From the NCBI GenBank assembly GCA_902500995.1, contig CABVSR010000006.1:1-64000 (forward strand): DNA of 64,000 nucleotides, written 5' to 3'. The number at the start of each line of letters is the position of its first letter. Within the stretch, counting starts at the first letter, position 1. Below the pieces are notes generated by a model. The model ran no database searches and had not been told where the DNA came from. It saw nothing but the letters and a program-made list of their open reading frames with translations. Shown piece after piece: positions 60,709 to 64,000 of this stretch. This DNA is from an uncultured Nitrospira sp. Lineage in GTDB: Bacteria; Nitrospirota; Nitrospiria; Nitrospirales; Nitrospiraceae. A program made the translations under genes and the position numbers.

Positions 60709-61913
60709 CCATCGCCATCCGCCAGGTTCGCATCATCGACGGTCAAGGCCGCACCATCGAGCGCGGCACCGTCGTGATCGAGGGCGATCGCATCTCGGCC
60801 GCCGGCCCTGAGAAGGCGACCCCTGTGCCTCGCGGGGCGCGACGGATCGACGGCCGGGGGCTGACGGTCCTTCCCGGTCTGATCGATTGCCATGTCCACT
60901 TTTGTCTGGGGGCTGAGGCCGATGTGGTGGCGGCGGTGGAACAGGAGCCGGCGGCGGTGACGTTGCTCAAGGCCGCCGAATTGGCGCGCCGCACCCTCCG
61001 AGCGGGATTCACCACCGTCAGAGATGTGGGGTTCCGCGACCATGCCGTGTTTGCGTTAAAACGGGCCATCGAGTCTGGACTGACACCGGGGCCTCGTATC
61101 CTGGCCGCCGGTTTAGCGATCTGCATGCCGGGAGGGCATGCCCGCTTCATCGGGCGGGAAGCACAGGGAGTGGAGGCCGTGCGTGTCGCCGTGCAGGATC
61201 AACTCAACGCCGGCGCCGAAGTCATCAAAGTGATTGCCTCAGGCGGCGTCCTCACCCCAGGGACCTCTCCGGACGAAGCCCAGATGACCGTCGAAGAGCT
61301 GCGCGCCGCCGTGGAAGTGGCCGCCGCCCAAGGACGGCATGTGGCCGCCCATGCGCATGGCGCCAGCGGCATGAAGAACGCCTTACGCGCGGGAGTCCAT
61401 TCGATCGAACATGCCACGCTCATGGACGACGAGGCCGCCGGGTTAATGACTGAGCGCGGCGTCTACATGGTCCCCACACTGTCTGCCCTCGCCACCACGG
61501 CCGCCTGTCCGACCGGTTGCGGGATCCCCGACAGCGCCCGCTCAAAGGCCAGAAACATGGTGAAGCAGCATGAGAAGAGTTTTCGCGCCGCCGTCCGGCG
61601 CGGGGTGCCGATTGCGCTCGGAACCGACGCCGGCACGCCGTTCAATCACCACGGAGACAATGCGCAGGAATTGGAGCGAATGGTCACCCTGGGGATGACG
61701 CCGATGGACGCGATCATGACAAGCACGTCGGCCGCCGCGCGCTTGCTGCGCCTCTCGGCGGATATCGGCAGCATCGAACCCCGGAAACAAGCGGACTTGC
61801 TGGTGGTGGAAGGCAACCCGCTCAGACGGATTGGCTTGCTCTTGAAGCAAGAACGGATCGCAGGCGTCATGCAGCGGGGGCGCTTCGTGTCAGGACCGCT
61901 CTCTCAGGCGTGA
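60705..61913 (+). CDS. Amidohydrolase (imidazolonepropionase/prolidase-like)
   Basis: A 402-residue metal-dependent hydrolase. Ligands visible are HVH in IDCHVHFCLG, the Lys in EVIKVIASGG (probable carboxylated ligand), HAHG, HATLMD and the Asp in IALGTDAGTPFNHHG. Family members hydrolyse cyclic amides or dipeptides; the substrate is not determined. It is the last gene of the coupled set. Its stop runs into the GTGAAACG simple repeat. Confidence 0.85.
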   Translation: MTIAIRQVRIIDGQGRTIERGTVVIEGDRISAAGPEKATPVPRGARRIDGRGLTVLPGLIDCHVHFCLGAEADVVAAVEQEPAAVTLLKAAELARRTLRAGFTTVRDVGFRDHAVFALKRAIESGLTPGPRILAAGLAICMPGGHARFIGREAQGVEAVRVAVQDQLNAGAEVIKVIASGGVLTPGTSPDEAQMTVEELRAAVEVAAAQGRHVAAHAHGASGMKNALRAGVHSIEHATLMDDEAAGLMTERGVYMVPTLSALATTAACPTGCGIPDSARSKARNMVKQHEKSFRAAVRRGVPIALGTDAGTPFNHHGDNAQELERMVTLGMTPMDAIMTSTSAAARLLRLSADIGSIEPRKQADLLVVEGNPLRRIGLLLKQERIAGVMQRGRFVSGPLSQA

Positions 61914-62007
61914 AACGTAAAAAGTGAAACGTGAAACGCAACAAGGAGAAAGCAGGGAGGTATCGAGACTCATGCGTCAGCTTCGCATGATGTCGTACCA
62001 CTGACTC
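61914..62007. repeat. Intergenic GTGAAACG-type repeat
   Basis: Degenerate short-period repeats (GTGAAACGTAAAAAGTGAA, GTGAAACG) between convergent genes, complementary to those at 37062-37155. No gene. Confidence 0.5.
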
Positions 62008-62646
62008 TCATCGACGTTCGTACAAGAGTTCCAGCGCCGTGGCAAACCCGTTGAGCCGGCCCTGGCGAAACATCTCCTCCAGGCGGCCGCGCAGCGCGCG
62101 AATCCCGCCTTCATCGCCCCGCGCCACCACCGCCTGGGACACCATCATTTGCACGGCCACTTCAAGGAGACGATGTTTGCGTTGCTCCATTTCCTGCGTG
62201 ACAAACTCCTCCATCACCTCGGCCCCCCGCGCCACGACGATGGATTCCTTGAACGTGTCATACCCCTGGTGCAAAACCGTGCGTTCGCGGATGAGGGCGA
62301 GTTCGGACTTGATCCGCGGCACCATTTTCATGAGGACGGCGAACAGTTCCTTTCGCCCCTCGTCGAACAGCTTCTTTTCCATTTCTTCGAGGATCAACGA
62401 CGGATCGACGGTTTCCGCCCGCGTCTCCTCGCCCCAATGCAGGCGATCATAGGTGCGCCGGCTCTCCGGGTCTCCTAGGACCTCATAGGCAGAGTTGATC
62501 TCACGGATCCTCTCCTCGGCGCGGCTGTTTTGTGGATTGCGATCGGGGTGGTGCTCGAAGACGAGCTTGCGGTAGGCTTTCTTGATCTCGTCGTCGGAGA
62601 TGTCCCTCGACACCCCCAGGACGCGATAATAATCGACTCGCGGCAT
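62008..62646 (-). CDS. DnaJ-domain protein
   Basis: A 212-residue protein with an N-terminal J-domain: [35 protein letters not shown], including the HPD motif. The rest is helical and charged and lacks the zinc fingers of DnaJ itself, so it is a specialised Hsp70 co-chaperone. The start is close to the divergent pxpB gene. Confidence 0.87.
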   Translation of the reverse strand: MPRVDYYRVLGVSRDISDDEIKKAYRKLVFEHHPDRNPQNSRAEERIREINSAYEVLGDPESRRTYDRLHWGEETRAETVDPSLILEEMEKKLFDEGRKELFAVLMKMVPRIKSELALIRERTVLHQGYDTFKESIVVARGAEVMEEFVTQEMEQRKHRLLEVAVQMMVSQAVVARGDEGGIRALRGRLEEMFRQGRLNGFATALELLYERR

Positions 62647-62722
62647 AATGCGCGGAACTATACCATGCCCGCTTGGCGCGCTTCACCCCGAGGATCAGCG
62701 CCGCCTGCAACAGGTTATGAAC

Positions 62723-63409
62723 ATGACTCCTCGTATGATCCAGCTTAGCGAGTCCGGAGTCACTGTTGAGTTCGGGGACACGATTGACCTTCACACGAAC
62801 GAGCTGGTGTCGGCGTTTACCGCTGCGGTAGACCAGGCCGGAATTCCTGGGCTGATAGAAGTCGTTCCCGCCTACCGATCCGCAACCGTCTATTTTGATG
62901 CGCTCCTCACCGATGCCATCACGATCATGGACAACCTGCGCGCATTGACCGTGAACATGGCAGTCGCGCCATCGCGTCCGTCCGTGACCCACACCATTCC
63001 CGTGTGGTATGGCGGCACAGCAGGACCGGACCTGGCCGAGGTGGCGGCGCAAGCCGGACTCACTCCCGAAGACGCCGCCGCGCTCCACGCCTCCGTGACG
63101 TACCGGGTGTTTATGCTCGGGTTCAGCCCGGGCTTCCCCTACCTGGGCACCGTGCCGTCTCCTCTCGCCGCGCCGCGCCTTTCGACGCCGCGCAAACAGG
63201 TCGCCGCCGGATCAGTGGGCATCGCAGGCACTCAGACCGGGATCTATCCCCAAGCCAGTCCTGGCGGCTGGCGCATCATCGGACGGACGCCGGTGCTGCT
63301 ATTCAGCCTTCACAGGCCCGCGCCGTTCCTGCTTGCTCCAGGCGACTTGGTGCGATTCGTGCCGATCGACGAGGAGGAATTTGCGGAGCTGACAGGAGAC
63401 CCGGCATGA
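62723..63409 (+). CDS. pxpB: 5-oxoprolinase subunit B
   Basis: A 228-residue PxpB (KipI-type) protein: TVEFGDTIDLHTNELVSAF and the C-terminal GFSPGFPYLGTVPSPLAAPRL then RKQVAAGSVGIAGTQTGIYPQ and SPGGWRIIGRTPVLLF. With PxpA and PxpC it hydrolyses 5-oxoproline to glutamate with ATP. ATG at 62723 lies eight bases after AGG; an in-frame ATG six bases upstream is possible. The stop overlaps pxpA (ATGA). No pxpC lies between them. Confidence 0.88.
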   Translation: MTPRMIQLSESGVTVEFGDTIDLHTNELVSAFTAAVDQAGIPGLIEVVPAYRSATVYFDALLTDAITIMDNLRALTVNMAVAPSRPSVTHTIPVWYGGTAGPDLAEVAAQAGLTPEDAAALHASVTYRVFMLGFSPGFPYLGTVPSPLAAPRLSTPRKQVAAGSVGIAGTQTGIYPQASPGGWRIIGRTPVLLFSLHRPAPFLLAPGDLVRFVPIDEEEFAELTGDPA

Positions 63410-64000
63410 CCCGGCCGCGCAGCATCGATGTGAATGGTGATCTCGGCGAAGCGGCGACGACAGAGCAACGGGATGCGGAAGCTCGCCTCATCCCCTACCT
63501 CACATCAGTGAATATCGCCTGCGGAGGGCATGCGGGTGATGCGGCACTGATGCGCAGGACCATGCAGCTGGCCCGGCAGTACAACCTGGCGATCGGCGCG
63601 CATCCGGGCCTACCGGACCGGGAATCACGCGGGCGCCGTGAACAGCCGCTGTCGCCGGCACTGGTGCGTGATCTCATCTGCTCGCAGGTGGGTGAGTTGA
63701 TGGCGATCGGTCAATCGGAAGGCCTCCGCCTCTCTCACGTCAAACCGCATGGGGCGCTCTACAATATGGCGGCACGAGATCAGGAGCTTGCGGATGCGAT
63801 CGCAACGGGAATCGCGCGGATCGACCGGCGCTTGATTCTCGTCGGACTAGCCGGCTCCGAACTGCTCGCCGCCGGAACGGCGCATGGGCTGAGGGTCGCT
63901 GCGGAAGGATTCGCCGATCGTGCCTACCAGGCCGACGGTCGCTTACTCCCCAGAACCGAGGCAGAGGCGCTCATCCATGATGACGCGACGGTGCTCGCAC
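63406..64000 (+). CDS. pxpA: 5-oxoprolinase subunit A, 5' part (cut by window end)
   Basis: The reading frame from ATG 63406 is open to the window end and encodes a LamB/YcsF-type PxpA: DVNGDLGEA near the start, then NIACGGHAGDAALM and IGAHPGLPDRE, followed by HVKPHGALYN and AEGFADRAYQADGRLLPR. These residues form the active site of the ATP-dependent 5-oxoprolinase. It starts inside the pxpB stop, so the pair is translationally coupled. About 198 of an expected 250 residues are present. Confidence 0.9.
   Translation, partial: MTRPRSIDVNGDLGEAATTEQRDAEARLIPYLTSVNIACGGHAGDAALMRRTMQLARQYNLAIGAHPGLPDRESRGRREQPLSPALVRDLICSQVGELMAIGQSEGLRLSHVKPHGALYNMAARDQELADAIATGIARIDRRLILVGLAGSELLAAGTAHGLRVAAEGFADRAYQADGRLLPRTEAEALIHDDATVLA

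Overview
The window is a high-GC, gene-dense bacterial chromosome segment. Its gene content fits a Nitrospira-like member of the Nitrospirota: a split (two-subunit) pyruvate carboxylase, a hemE-hemH-hemG cluster, a lipoprotein thiol peroxidase, a NarX/NarL-like two-component set, many small lipoproteins and many unrecognised membrane proteins. This lineage call is inferred from gene content; no rRNA or tRNA gene was seen.

Layout. 1-6.1 kb: mazG, a coupled membrane protein, then haem synthesis on the minus strand (hemE, hemH, hemG and a small protein). 6.5-9.6 kb: a membrane fatty-acid desaturase, an EamA transporter and small hypotheticals. 9.7-11.4 kb: FmdB zinc ribbon, PstS-like binding protein, IPT/TIG protein. 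11.6-19.1 kb: pycA-pycB (pyruvate to oxaloacetate), a lipoprotein hydrolase, a Tpx lacking the resolving cysteine, sthA and tenA. 19.1-20.1 kb: a mostly non-coding stretch with strong hairpins. 20.1-28.6 kb: HEAT-repeat and FlgO-like proteins, thiD, an oxidase-like membrane protein, a hydrolase, a three-repeat BACON-like/FN3 surface protein and a SUMF1-fold protein. 28.7-30.8 kb: coupled prmA-MOSC-methyltransferase operon. 30.8-38.5 kb: membrane-anchored MutS-like ATPase, MFS-PlsC-AMP-ligase fusion, a truncated amidohydrolase, an ECF sigma factor and its probable anti-sigma partner.

39.6-42.5 kb is an accessory island: an AT-richer HEPN-motif gene with a small upstream gene, an intact IS256-family element with an exact 8-bp target duplication, and a copy of a dispersed hairpin repeat that also occurs at 19.3 kb. 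42.5-44.7 kb holds an RnfD-like domain fused in frame to a DUF2330 secreted protein that keeps its own ribosome binding site. 44.8-51.2 kb: DUF3617 protein, lipoprotein, tandem universal stress protein and full-length Lhr helicase. 51.3-54.0 kb: histidine kinase, NarL-type regulator, single-domain regulator and zinc-ribbon protein. 54.0-58.7 kb: epimerase-like protein, SGNH membrane protein, XRE-cupin regulator with operator-like inverted repeats, CPBP protease. 58.9-64 kb: coupled aminotransferase / Tll0287-type haem protein / amidohydrolase operon, a DnaJ protein, and pxpB-pxpA (5-oxoproline catabolism), the last cut by the window end.

Most of the window is ordinary core metabolism. The most notable points are the island around the HEPN gene and the IS, the RnfD/DUF2330 fusion, the dispersed hairpin family, the exact 474-bp periodic surface protein, the one-cysteine Tpx, the membrane MutS homologue, a possible AUC start and the inverted repeats in front of the XRE-cupin gene.
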